DNA of 64,000 nt, taken from the NCBI RefSeq assembly GCF_024137025.1, contig NZ_JAMYJR010000017.1, positions 51,321 through 115,320 of the forward strand, read 5' to 3'. Below, piece after piece: positions 35,468 to 42,567 of the stretch. The first letter of the stretch is position 1. Each line of letters starts with the position of its first letter. The notes beneath the pieces were generated by a model that did not search any database, had not been told where the DNA came from, and saw only the letters and a list, made by a program, of their open reading frames with translations. The translations under genes and the position numbers were made by a program. This DNA is from Paractinoplanes aksuensis (lineage in GTDB: Bacteria > Actinomycetota > Actinomycetes > Mycobacteriales > Micromonosporaceae).

Positions 35468-36301
35468 TCAGCCGGACTTGGTTCGGATGACGCGGTTGTC
35501 TGTGTCGAGCCAGGCGTGGACGATGCCGTCGAGTTGGCGGGGGTCGTGGTCGCCGCGGAGGAATCTGATTCGGTCGCGGCCTACGCCCTCGTCGTGGAGG
35601 TCGGCCAGGGTTTTGCCTTTGACCGTGCGGGCCAGCCAGTCGGCGCGGCTGCGTTGGGTGCGGCGGGCCAGGGCGAGGTGCAGCAGGGCCAGGTCGGCCA
35701 GCCGGTCCGGGATCTTGATGTTGGTCTCGGTGAGCCAGCCGGCCCGCCACAATCCGTGGTTGGTGCCCCACCAGGCGATGGTGGCCGGTGGCTCCGATTC
35801 GGGGAGCTCGTGCGGGTTGGTGTCGAGCCCGCCGCCCGTCATGGCGGCGTCGCGGCCGTCGCAGAACTCGCAGGGCTCGTCCGCGTTGTGCATGGCCCGC
35901 GGCCATTCGTTCAGGGCCAGGTGCGGCACGCGGGTCCGCTGCCACTTCCATGAGTCGGCGGTCTCCTGGGCCGCTTCGCGCGACGGATACAGCCTCGGCT
36001 CGTGGCCGGCCATCGACGGCTGGCCCATGGCCGCGTACACCGATGGGCTGTGGACCGGCCGCACCCGATAGTTGACCAGGTTCTCGGTGTTGATCACGAG
36101 CCGGATCAGGCTGCGGCCGCCGGTGCGGCGGCGGGTGCCGACCACGTAGCGCTGGTCGCCGCCGTCGCCCCACAGCGTCGGCATGACCCAGACCTTCGCC
36201 CCGGGTACGAAGTGGCGCGTGCCCGGCCGCTTCGTCGGGCCCTGGCTGATGAAGGCGTACCGGCTGACGTTCGCCACCACACCCCAGGTGAGCGGATCCA
36301 C
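35468..36301 (-). CDS. uncharacterised 277-residue protein
   Basis: I do not recognise this protein. It begins GVVANVSRYAFISQGPTKRPGTRHFVPGAKVWVMPTLWGDGG, has an arginine-rich strand (YVVGTRRRTGGRSLIRLVINTENLVNYRVRPV), a single CxxC-type pair (EPCEFCDGRD) and a tail with basic helices (LLHLALARRTQRSRADWLARTVKG). No membrane segment or signal is seen. It lies between a toxin-antitoxin pair (convergent, 10-base gap) and a GNAT gene (3-base gap, same strand), so it may be translated with the MarR-GNAT genes upstream. The codon pattern fits the neighbourhood. Confidence 0.6.
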   Translation of the reverse strand: MDPLTWGVVANVSRYAFISQGPTKRPGTRHFVPGAKVWVMPTLWGDGGDQRYVVGTRRRTGGRSLIRLVINTENLVNYRVRPVHSPSVYAAMGQPSMAGHEPRLYPSREAAQETADSWKWQRTRVPHLALNEWPRAMHNADEPCEFCDGRDAAMTGGGLDTNPHELPESEPPATIAWWGTNHGLWRAGWLTETNIKIPDRLADLALLHLALARRTQRSRADWLARTVKGKTLADLHDEGVGRDRIRFLRGDHDPRQLDGIVHAWLDTDNRVIRTKSG

Positions 36302-36304
36302 CGT

Positions 36305-36757
36305 CTACAACGTCCGCTCGTAGCAGAGGGAGATCTCCGAGCCCACGTACTGGCCATAGAGCGGAATCCCGCGGTAGCCCTCGCGCTCGTAGAAACGGAT
36401 CGCCTCGGGCTGTTCCGTGCCGGTCTCCAGGCGCAGCGTCGTCCAGCCGCGGGTGACGGCGGCCGCCTCCAAAGCGCGCAGCACTGCGGTAGCCACGCCG
36501 CTGCCCCGGCTGGACGGGACGACGTACATGCGCTTGATCTCCGCGTGGGTGCCGTCGAGGCCGCGGAGGCCGCCACAGGCCACGGGTGTGCCGTCGGGGG
36601 CCGAGGCGACCAGGAACACGTCGATGTCGGCGGCCGACGGGGGCGCGCCGGGCTCGTGATCGTCGCTGCCGTAGCGGGCGTCGAGTTCGGCCCGCTGGGC
36701 AGCGCGCAGAGTCACGCCCGCGGGATCCTCCCAGGGGCGTACGTCAATGGTCGTCAT
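36305..36757 (-). CDS. GNAT family N-acetyltransferase
   Basis: A 150-residue single-domain acetyltransferase. The acetyl-CoA pyrophosphate loop is VVPSSRGSGVATAVLRALE, preceded by HAEIKRMYV and followed by TLRLETGTEQPEAIRFYEREGYRGIPLYG. Substrate unknown; the form resembles small-molecule or amino-acid acetyltransferases. It starts within the end of the MarR gene (14-base overlap), so the two are co-translated. This suggests control by MarR together with the divergent reductase. Confidence 0.87.
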   Translation of the reverse strand: MTTIDVRPWEDPAGVTLRAAQRAELDARYGSDDHEPGAPPSAADIDVFLVASAPDGTPVACGGLRGLDGTHAEIKRMYVVPSSRGSGVATAVLRALEAAAVTRGWTTLRLETGTEQPEAIRFYEREGYRGIPLYGQYVGSEISLCYERTL

Positions 36758-37208
36758 CGCTGGTGGCCATCTTGTTGAGGGCGGCGGCCAGGTCGTCGAG
36801 GTCGAGGGCGTCGAGGTGGTCGAAGATGTGGCGGCGGACGCTGGTCAGGTGGGTGGGCCAGGCCTCGCGCAGGCGGGCCAGGCCCTTCTCGGTCAGCACG
36901 GCGTTCCAGCCGCGGGCGTCCTCGTCGCACTTGACCCGGTTGAGGTAGCCGAGGGATTCCAGCTTGGCGGCCAGGCGGGTCATCCCGCTGAGGGACATGT
37001 CACACGACTGCGCGAGTTCGCTCATGCGCATGCGGCCATGGGCAGACTCGGAGAGGTGGCGCAGCACGCTGTATTCGCTGAGCGTCATGCGCTGATCAGC
37101 CTCGAGGTCGGCGTTCATCGCCCGGGGCAGCACGAGCAGGAGCCGGCCGAGCGCCCGCATGACCGACTCCTCCTGGGGGGTCAGCGGAACGGGTGATGTG
37201 GCGGACAT
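36744..37208 (-). CDS. MarR family regulator
   Basis: A 154-residue winged-helix regulator from ATG 37208 (MSATSPVPLTPQEE). Core: YSVLRHLSESAHGRMRMSELAQSCDMSLSGMTRLAAKLESLGYLNRVKCDEDARGWNAVLTEKG, which is the DNA-binding helix and wing. The frame stays open to 37373, but that stretch runs across the operator and the divergent gene. Divergent from an NADPH-dependent FMN reductase, with a perfect MarR-type palindrome between them. This arrangement is typical of quinone- or oxidant-sensing MarR regulators. Confidence 0.9.
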   Translation of the reverse strand: MSATSPVPLTPQEESVMRALGRLLLVLPRAMNADLEADQRMTLSEYSVLRHLSESAHGRMRMSELAQSCDMSLSGMTRLAAKLESLGYLNRVKCDEDARGWNAVLTEKGLARLREAWPTHLTSVRRHIFDHLDALDLDDLAAALNKMATSDDDH

Positions 37209-37241
37209 GACGTTGATCGTAGGCCGAGGATGCAGGAATAG

Positions 37242-37257
37242 TTGCTTGACGAAGCAA
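37242..37257. promoter_or_regulatory. MarR-type operator
   Basis: TTGCTTGACGAAGCAA: 6-base arms around GACG, perfect dyad symmetry. It lies in the 100-base gap between marR and the FMN reductase gene, 34 bases from the MarR start and 52 from the reductase start, and contains a TTGACG that could serve as -35 on the plus strand. Confidence 0.6.
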
Positions 37258-37308
37258 GTTAGAGCGCGAGGACACACCGACCAGCGCCAGGCTAAGGAAG
37301 AAAAAGCG

Positions 37309-37872
37309 ATGACCAAGATCGGAATCATCCTCGGCAGCACCCGCCCCGGCCGCAACGGCGAAGCCGTGGCCAAGTGGGTCTACGACGTCGCGGCCAAGCG
37401 CACCGACGCCGAGTTCGAGCTCGTCGACCTGCTCGACTACAACCTGCCCCACCTCGACGAGGCGATCCCGCCGTCGATGGGCCAGTACAGCCAGCCGCAC
37501 ACGATCGAGTGGGCGAAGAAGATCGACTCGTTCGACGGCTTCATCTTCGTGACCCCGGAGTACAACCACTCCACCTCGGGCGCGCTCAAGAACGCCATCG
37601 ACTTCCTCTTCAAGGAGTGGAACAACAAGGCCGTCGGCTTCGTCGGCTACGGCTCGGTCGGTGGCGCCCGCGCCGTCGAGCACCTGCGTCTGATCGCCGG
37701 CGAGCTCATGCTGGCCGACGTGCGCGCGCAGGTTCTGCTGTCGCTCGCGACCGACTTCGAGAACTACAGCAAGTTCCTGCCCAGCGAGCGCCAGGAGCAG
37801 GCCCTCGGCGCGGTCCTCGACCAGACCGTGACCTGGAGCAAGGCGCTCGAGCCGGTGCGCGCCACCGCCTGA
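37309..37872 (+). CDS. NADPH-dependent FMN reductase family protein
   Basis: A 187-residue flavodoxin-fold reductase. FMN phosphate loop GIILGSTRPGRNGEAVAKWV; the isoalloxazine contact FVTPEYNHSTSGALKNAIDFL; and FVGYGSVGGARAVEHL are all present. Such enzymes reduce FMN, quinones, azo dyes or chromate with NAD(P)H. ATG 37309 has AAGGAAG about eight bases upstream. With the divergent MarR regulator this looks like a quinone/electrophile detoxification unit. A strong hairpin terminator follows the gene. Confidence 0.9.
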   Translation: MTKIGIILGSTRPGRNGEAVAKWVYDVAAKRTDAEFELVDLLDYNLPHLDEAIPPSMGQYSQPHTIEWAKKIDSFDGFIFVTPEYNHSTSGALKNAIDFLFKEWNNKAVGFVGYGSVGGARAVEHLRLIAGELMLADVRAQVLLSLATDFENYSKFLPSERQEQALGAVLDQTVTWSKALEPVRATA

Positions 37873-37896
37873 GCGGGCTGAAGATCAAAAACGCCA

Positions 37897-37928
37897 CGAG
37901 GCCTCGGATGCTTGCATCCGGGGCCTCG
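37897..37928 (+). terminator. hairpin terminator after FMN reductase
   Basis: A 14-base-pair stem (CGAGGCCTCGGATG pairing with CATCCGGGGCCTCG, one G-U pair) with a CTTG loop, 24 bases after the reductase stop. No U-tract follows, which is common in actinobacterial terminators. Confidence 0.75.
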
Positions 37929-37945
37929 CGCCGCACAATTCATGG

Positions 37946-38983
37946 GTGCAAAACCAGACAACTAGTGACTCATTGCAGCAATTGCTCGAAATGCCACGAA
38001 AGTCTTGGTGGGCCCGGCTGCCCTTCGGCGTCCGCATGACGGCCGGCACCAGCGCGCTGCTTCTCGTGCTCGGCGCCGGGGTGACCGGCGTCGCCGTGCT
38101 GACCCAGGACAACCCGGACGCCCCGCGGATCGTCACCGCGATCGGCCAGGCCGCCGCCCCGGTGCTCGGCGCCGAGCCCCCGGCCCCGGCGCCGCCCCCG
38201 CACCTGTCGGCCGAGCCCGGCCTCGACCCGGTGGCGACCCTTTCCCGTACGACCGGACAGGCCGACCGGACCGGCCCGCGCGACCCCCACGGCCCGGCCG
38301 AGGTCCCGCCCGCGCCCGTCGCCACCACCACGGCCCAGGCGGCCGCTCCGGCCAAACCGGTCCCGGCCCCGCCCCGTCCGGCCAAGCCCGCCCCGGCCCG
38401 GCCCGGTCCCGCCAAGCCTGGTCCCGCCAAGCCCGGCCCGGCTAAGCCCGCTCCCGCCAAGCCCCAGGTCCCGGACAGCCGGCCCCCGGCCGCGCCCTCG
38501 ATCACCACCCGCACCGACGTCGACACGCGTGAGGTGCCGTTCCAGACCCGCTTCGTGCGCGACCCGTCGCTGCCGCGCGGCGCCCGCAAGGTCACCGTGG
38601 CCGGCGTGCCCGGCGAGGAGTCCCTGCGCTACCTGGTGACGCTGACCGACGGCCAGGAGACCGACCGCAAGCTGTTGGACATCACCGTCACCCGCGAGCC
38701 CCAGCACCGGGTGATCGCCCTCGGCTCCCGCTGGGGCTTCGGTGACCGGCCCCGTCGAGGGCGCGATGAATGCGGCCGGAAGCTGGACTTCTGCCTGCCA
38801 CTGGGTCGCGTGGCCCAGCCGCAGTGCCCCGACGAGGAGCCGGAGGCCGATGAGTTGAGTGTGCTCGACCAGGACATCGAACTGCTGGATCTGGACCTTG
38901 ACCTGGACCTGGACGTGCCGGCCGCCGAACCGGCGCAAATGGATTGCGCCGTGGAGCCGGAGATCCCCAGACTGCCGCAGTGA
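37946..38983 (+). CDS. membrane-anchored G5 domain protein
   Basis: A 345-residue envelope protein from GTG 37946 (ATG 37991 is an alternative). One N-terminal membrane helix (TAGTSALLLVLGAGVTGVAVL) is followed by a Pro/Ala-rich wall-spanning linker. This contains five-residue repeats of the type PAKPG, encoded by 15-base DNA repeats at about 38385-38465. A G5 domain (about 195-265; VDTREVPFQTRFVRDPSLPRG, KVTVAGVPGEESLRYLVTL) follows. G5 domains bind cell-wall polysaccharide. The C-terminus has Cys residues (CGRKLDFC, PQCPDEE, MDCAVEPE) and an odd Leu-Asp alternating run (LDLDLDLDLDV). Its stop overlaps the methyltransferase start (GTGA). Confidence 0.8.
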   Translation: MQNQTTSDSLQQLLEMPRKSWWARLPFGVRMTAGTSALLLVLGAGVTGVAVLTQDNPDAPRIVTAIGQAAAPVLGAEPPAPAPPPHLSAEPGLDPVATLSRTTGQADRTGPRDPHGPAEVPPAPVATTTAQAAAPAKPVPAPPRPAKPAPARPGPAKPGPAKPGPAKPAPAKPQVPDSRPPAAPSITTRTDVDTREVPFQTRFVRDPSLPRGARKVTVAGVPGEESLRYLVTLTDGQETDRKLLDITVTREPQHRVIALGSRWGFGDRPRRGRDECGRKLDFCLPLGRVAQPQCPDEEPEADELSVLDQDIELLDLDLDLDLDVPAAEPAQMDCAVEPEIPRLPQ

Positions 38984-39714
38984 CGGACTTCGACACTCTG
39001 CTCGACGAGGCCGCGGCCGTGCCGCTCGCGGGCTGGGACTTCTCGTGGTTCGCGGGCCGGGCGACCGAGCAGCGGCCCTCGTGGGGGTACGGCGACCTGG
39101 TGGCCGAGCGGCTCACCCGGGCCGGCGCCGCGCTCGATCTGCAGACCGGGGGTGGCGAGGTCTTCGCGTACGCCATAGCCAGATCCGGCAGCCGCGGCCC
39201 GCACGTCGCGACCGAGGCCTGGCCGCCGAACGTCCCCGTGGCCCGCAGCCGGATCGGCAATGTGGTCGCGACCGACGGGCTGCCGTTCCGCGCCGGCTCG
39301 TTCGACCTGGTCGTGAGCCGGCACCCGGTCACCACCGACTGGGCCGGCATCGCGCGCGTTCTCACCCCGGGCGGCATCTTCCTGTCCCAGCAGATCGGCC
39401 CGGGCAGCAACCGGGAGCTCTCCGAGGCCATGCTGGGCCCGCTCCCACCGCCGGACCACCAGCATCCCGAGCAGATCGCGGCGGCGGCCGAGGCGGCCGG
39501 TCTCGAAGTGCTGCAGGTGCGCGGGGAAAGGCTGCGGGCCGAGTTCTACGACATAGCCGCGGTGGCGCACTTCTTGCGCAAGGTCGTGTGGACAGTGCCC
39601 GGTTTCACGATCGAAAAGTATCGAACCCGGTTGCGAGCGGTCCACGACGAGATCACCGTGAAAGGCATGTTCGTCTCCCACGCCACCCGCGTCCTGATCG
39701 AGGCCCGCCGGTGA
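38980..39714 (+). CDS. class I SAM-dependent methyltransferase
   Basis: A 244-residue protein. The SAM-binding region is ALDLQTGGGEVFAYAIA (motif I, with Gln in place of the usual Gly/Ala after the acidic strand). Motif II-like ATEAWPPNVPVARSR and motif IV-like FDLVVSRHPV follow, then RVLTPGGIFLSQQIGPG as the post-IV strand. The substrate is unknown. Similar stand-alone enzymes methylate small molecules. GTG 38980 overlaps the G5 stop, and its own stop overlaps the nucleotidyltransferase start, so it belongs to the four-gene operon 37946-41269. Confidence 0.82.
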   Translation: MTDFDTLLDEAAAVPLAGWDFSWFAGRATEQRPSWGYGDLVAERLTRAGAALDLQTGGGEVFAYAIARSGSRGPHVATEAWPPNVPVARSRIGNVVATDGLPFRAGSFDLVVSRHPVTTDWAGIARVLTPGGIFLSQQIGPGSNRELSEAMLGPLPPPDHQHPEQIAAAAEAAGLEVLQVRGERLRAEFYDIAAVAHFLRKVVWTVPGFTIEKYRTRLRAVHDEITVKGMFVSHATRVLIEARR

Positions 39715-40544
39715 CCCTCAGCGACGCTCGGCTGGCCGAGCTCGCCGCCGAGCTGGTCCAGGTGCCCGGGGTGGTCGCCGTGGTGCTGGGCGGCAGCCGG
39801 GCCCGCGGCACGCACACCCCCGAGTCCGACACCGACTTGGGGCTCTATTACCGCGGCCCGCTCGACCTGGACCGGCTGGGCGCGGTCGCCCGTTCCTTCG
39901 CCGGGCCATCGGCCCAGGTCACCGCGCCCGGCGGCTGGGGGCCGTGGGTGGACGGCGGCGGGTGGCTCGAGGTCGACGGGGGTGCGCTCGACTTCATCTA
40001 TCGCGACCTCGACCGCGTCCGCGGGATCTGCGCCGACGTCGGGCGCGGCCGCTACGCCTTCCATCAGCAGGGTGGCCACCCACTCGGGTTCGCCGATCAC
40101 GCGTACGCGGGGGAACTGGCTCTCGGCAGGCTCCTGAGCGACCCGACGGGCGAGCTGGCCCGCCTGCGGAGCAGCCTGCAGCCCTACCCGCCGGCGCTGT
40201 CCCGGGCCCTGGTGGCCGGGCTGTGGGAGGCCGACTTCCTCGTCGCGATCGCGCGCAAAGGCCTGCCCCGCGCCGACACCGCCTTCGTCGCCGGCTGCCT
40301 GTTCCGGCTGGTCGGCGTGTGCGCGCACGCCCTGCACGGCGCGGCCGGCCGCTGGCTGATCAACGAGAAGGGCGCCGTGGCCGCGACGGCCGCCCTGCCC
40401 GGTGCGCCCGAACGGTTCGCCGAGCGGGTCGACCAGGCCTTCGCCGCCGTCGAGGGCGACCCGCTGCGGTTGCGGCTGGCCATCGACGTCGCGGCCGACC
40501 TCGCGCTCGACACGACCGACGCGTGCACGATGATGATGCGGTGA
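39711..40544 (+). CDS. nucleotidyltransferase domain protein
   Basis: A 277-residue protein with a minimal polymerase-beta-fold nucleotidyltransferase core: VVLGGSRARGTHTPESDTDLGLYY, holding the GS and two catalytic Asp residues, then a third acidic residue in ALDFIYRDLDRV. The C-terminal helical part (about 140-277) resembles aminoglycoside/kanamycin nucleotidyltransferase-like proteins and may form the substrate pocket. Substrate unknown; resistance function should not be assumed. GTG 39711 and the stop both overlap neighbouring genes. Confidence 0.8.
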   Translation: MTLSDARLAELAAELVQVPGVVAVVLGGSRARGTHTPESDTDLGLYYRGPLDLDRLGAVARSFAGPSAQVTAPGGWGPWVDGGGWLEVDGGALDFIYRDLDRVRGICADVGRGRYAFHQQGGHPLGFADHAYAGELALGRLLSDPTGELARLRSSLQPYPPALSRALVAGLWEADFLVAIARKGLPRADTAFVAGCLFRLVGVCAHALHGAAGRWLINEKGAVAATAALPGAPERFAERVDQAFAAVEGDPLRLRLAIDVAADLALDTTDACTMMMR

Positions 40545-41269
40545 CCGCCGACCAGCCCACGATCCTGGCCACCAGCGCGTTCTTCGAGGTCGGCCGGTTC
40601 GGCGACTTCGCCTGGCGGCCCGGTCCCATCCACCGGTTCGCGGCCGAGCTGGCCCAGGTGTCCCGGCCCCGGATCTGCTTCCTGACCCAGGCCAGCGGCG
40701 ACCCGCCGGCCACCATCGGCGCGCACTACGCCGCCTTCGCCGGCACCGAGTTCGTCCCCTCGCACCTGCAGCTCTTCCCGATGCCGAACGTGGCCGACAT
40801 CCGCGCCCACCTGCTCGAACAGGACATCATCTGGGTCCACGGCGGCAGCGTGGCCAACCTGTGCGCGGTGTGGCGGGCCCACGGCGTCGACACGATCCTG
40901 CACGAGGCGTGGCAGGCGGGCGTGGTGCTCGGCGGCGTGTCGGCCGGCTCGATCTGCTGGCATCAGGGTGGCACCACCGACAGCTACGGGCCCGACCTGC
41001 GCGGCTTCACCGACGGGCTGGGCTTGCTGCCGTACTCGAACGGTGTGCACTACGACGCCGAGGCGCAGCGGCGGCCCAGGATGCACGAGCTGATCGGCGA
41101 CGGCACGCTGGGCGACGGGTATGCGACCGACGACGGCGCCGGGCTGGTCTATCGCGGCACCACGTTGAGCGAGGTGGTGGCCGACCGGCCCGGCCCGCTG
41201 GGCTATCAGCTCAGTCGCGCGGCCGACGGCTCGGTGACCGAGACGCCGCTCCCAACGCGGGTGCTCTAG
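40541..41269 (+). CDS. peptidase E (S51 family)
   Basis: A 242-residue serine peptidase of the S51/dipeptidase E type, related to cyanophycinase. The nucleophile elbow GGVSAGSICWH gives Ser134. The FLTQASGD and DIIWVHGGSVANL segments are family-typical. YGPDLRGFTDGLGLLPYSNGVHYDAE carries the His and acidic residues needed for the triad. Peptidase E cleaves Asp-X dipeptides. It is the last gene of the G5 operon, coupled through GTGA at 40541-40544. Its stop shares CTAG with the convergent PH-domain gene. Confidence 0.87.
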   Translation: MTADQPTILATSAFFEVGRFGDFAWRPGPIHRFAAELAQVSRPRICFLTQASGDPPATIGAHYAAFAGTEFVPSHLQLFPMPNVADIRAHLLEQDIIWVHGGSVANLCAVWRAHGVDTILHEAWQAGVVLGGVSAGSICWHQGGTTDSYGPDLRGFTDGLGLLPYSNGVHYDAEAQRRPRMHELIGDGTLGDGYATDDGAGLVYRGTTLSEVVADRPGPLGYQLSRAADGSVTETPLPTRVL

Positions 41270-41628
41270 CTGGCGTAATGCAAGATCACGTTGTGTACGT
41301 GGTGAGTCTTCTCGGATCCGCGGAACTCGACCTCGTAGATGTGCGTGCCGACCGTGATGGCGATCGTGCCGGTCGAGAAGAACTGCCCGGCCCAGCTCTT
41401 GTTGCTGACCACGCTGACGCTGCTGACCTTGGAGTACGGGATGCTGGTGATCGCGACGCGCTTACCGACGAACGACTTGTCCTGGATGATGACGCGCCGG
41501 TTGGTCAGCCCGATGAAGCCCGTCCCGGCGCCGACCGCGTCGTAGACCGCGATGATCTGCTCGCCGTCCAGCAGGCCGCTCTCGATCTGCTGGAGCTGGC
41601 CCTTGCTGTCGTAAATCACTTCGCTCAT
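41266..41628 (-). CDS. bacterial PH domain protein
   Basis: A 120-residue protein, essentially a single bacterial pleckstrin-homology-like domain: EQIIAVYDAVGAGTGFIGLTNRRVIIQDKSFVGKRVAITSIPYSKVSSVSV, then strands FFSTGTIAITVGTHIYEVEFRG and a closing helix. ATG 41628 is the natural start (MSEVIYDSKGQLQQIESGLL); further in-frame residues to 41742 look unconserved. Function unknown. It is convergent with peptidase E and ends in the shared CTAG. Confidence 0.8.
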   Translation of the reverse strand: MSEVIYDSKGQLQQIESGLLDGEQIIAVYDAVGAGTGFIGLTNRRVIIQDKSFVGKRVAITSIPYSKVSSVSVVSNKSWAGQFFSTGTIAITVGTHIYEVEFRGSEKTHHVHNVILHYAS

Positions 41629-41644
41629 AGGGCGAGGGTAGCGA

Positions 41645-41962
41645 TCAAGGGCTATGCGGGGCCGTGACCGTGCGATAGAAGTCCTCGATCCGGGCCGCGA
41701 GGGCGACCTCACCGTCCGTGAGGGTCTCGCCGTCCCGGTCACCCAGACAGATCTGTGTGTGACCCTCGGTTCGCCGGATGGAGGGGCGTATGCGCAGTGT
41801 GTCCGCCGCCACCTTGATCCGCTCGGTCAATGCGGCATGCTGACTGTCGTCGCAGACAAGTTCTCGTTTGAGCTGTACGCCGTCCTGCGTCCAGCCGCTC
41901 AGCAGCGTCAAAGCGTCGCTGAGGTAGTCCGAGCGGTTCACCCGTTGTCTTCTGGCCCGCAT
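41645..41962 (-). CDS. pterin-4a-carbinolamine dehydratase-like protein
   Basis: A 105-residue protein whose fold pattern follows the PCD/DCoH family: LSGWTQDGVQLKRELVC, helix AALTERIKVAADTL, RIRPSIRRTEGHTQICLGD, then TLTDGEVALAARIEDFYRTV. True enzymes have a His-His-Pro motif where this protein has Ile-Arg-Pro (IRPSI), so dehydratase activity is doubtful. Start ATG 41962 is fixed by GGGGGTG five bases upstream; 13 more residues are open. It precedes the PH-domain gene on the same strand by 16 bases. Confidence 0.6.
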   Translation of the reverse strand: MRARRQRVNRSDYLSDALTLLSGWTQDGVQLKRELVCDDSQHAALTERIKVAADTLRIRPSIRRTEGHTQICLGDRDGETLTDGEVALAARIEDFYRTVTAPHSP

Positions 41963-42144
41963 CGCCGCACCCCCTAGGCGTCGTTGCCGGCTTGTGGCCA
42001 AACTGTCGCCGTGTCGTCATGGTCGGTGCCACAAGTGTTGCTTCCCGCGGCAATCATGTCCACGCCCACATATCCGTGTTTGCGTGACGATCGGGACGCC
42101 TCGGGCAACCTGATCGGTAAACTTTTGTGGGAAGCTCTTGATTC

Positions 42145-42567
42145 ATGCCGCCGAAACAGCACGTCAAGGAACAGAAGTCACGAAGGGTAATCGTGGCTGC
42201 GGTGATCATCACCGATGGACGGGTTCTGGCGTGCGAGCGCTCGGCACCGGTCGAGGTCGCCGGCCGTTGGGAGTTTCCGGGCGGAAAGGTCGAACCGGGC
42301 GAGACCGACCAGCAGGCGCTGGCGCGCGAATGCGCCGAGGAACTGGGCGTACGCGTCGAGGTCGGCGACCGGGTCGGGCCGGACGTCTCGCTGGCCCACG
42401 GCCGCGCCGTGCTGCGCGTCTTCGCCGTACGCCTGCTGGAGGGCGACGTGCCGCGGGCGCTGGAGCACACGTCCATGCGCTGGCTCGCCAAGGACGAGCT
42501 GGACAGCGTGCACTGGCTGCCCGCGGACAAACCGATCGTCGCCGAGCTCCCGGCCCTACTGGCCTGA
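42145..42567 (+). CDS. mutT: Nudix hydrolase, MutT-type (deoxy)nucleotide pyrophosphohydrolase
   Basis: A 140-residue Nudix protein. The Nudix box GGKVEPGETDQQALARECAEELGV (residues 47-70) has all catalytic Glu and Arg positions. The preceding RWEFPGGK and the following RVFAVRL and MRWLAKDELDSVHWLPAD fit MutT/8-oxo-dGTPase-like enzymes that clean the nucleotide pool. ATG 42145 is preceded by GGGAAG about ten bases away, a weak site. The 182-base gap upstream, shared with the divergent PCD-like gene, shows no clear promoter. Its 3' end overlaps the convergent fadD gene by 12 bases. Confidence 0.87.
   Translation: MPPKQHVKEQKSRRVIVAAVIITDGRVLACERSAPVEVAGRWEFPGGKVEPGETDQQALARECAEELGVRVEVGDRVGPDVSLAHGRAVLRVFAVRLLEGDVPRALEHTSMRWLAKDELDSVHWLPADKPIVAELPALLA

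Noticed and set aside
39711..40544. Aminoglycoside nucleotidyltransferase resistance gene
   Set aside because: Only the generic nucleotidyltransferase core is clear, and the operon context gives no resistance link.
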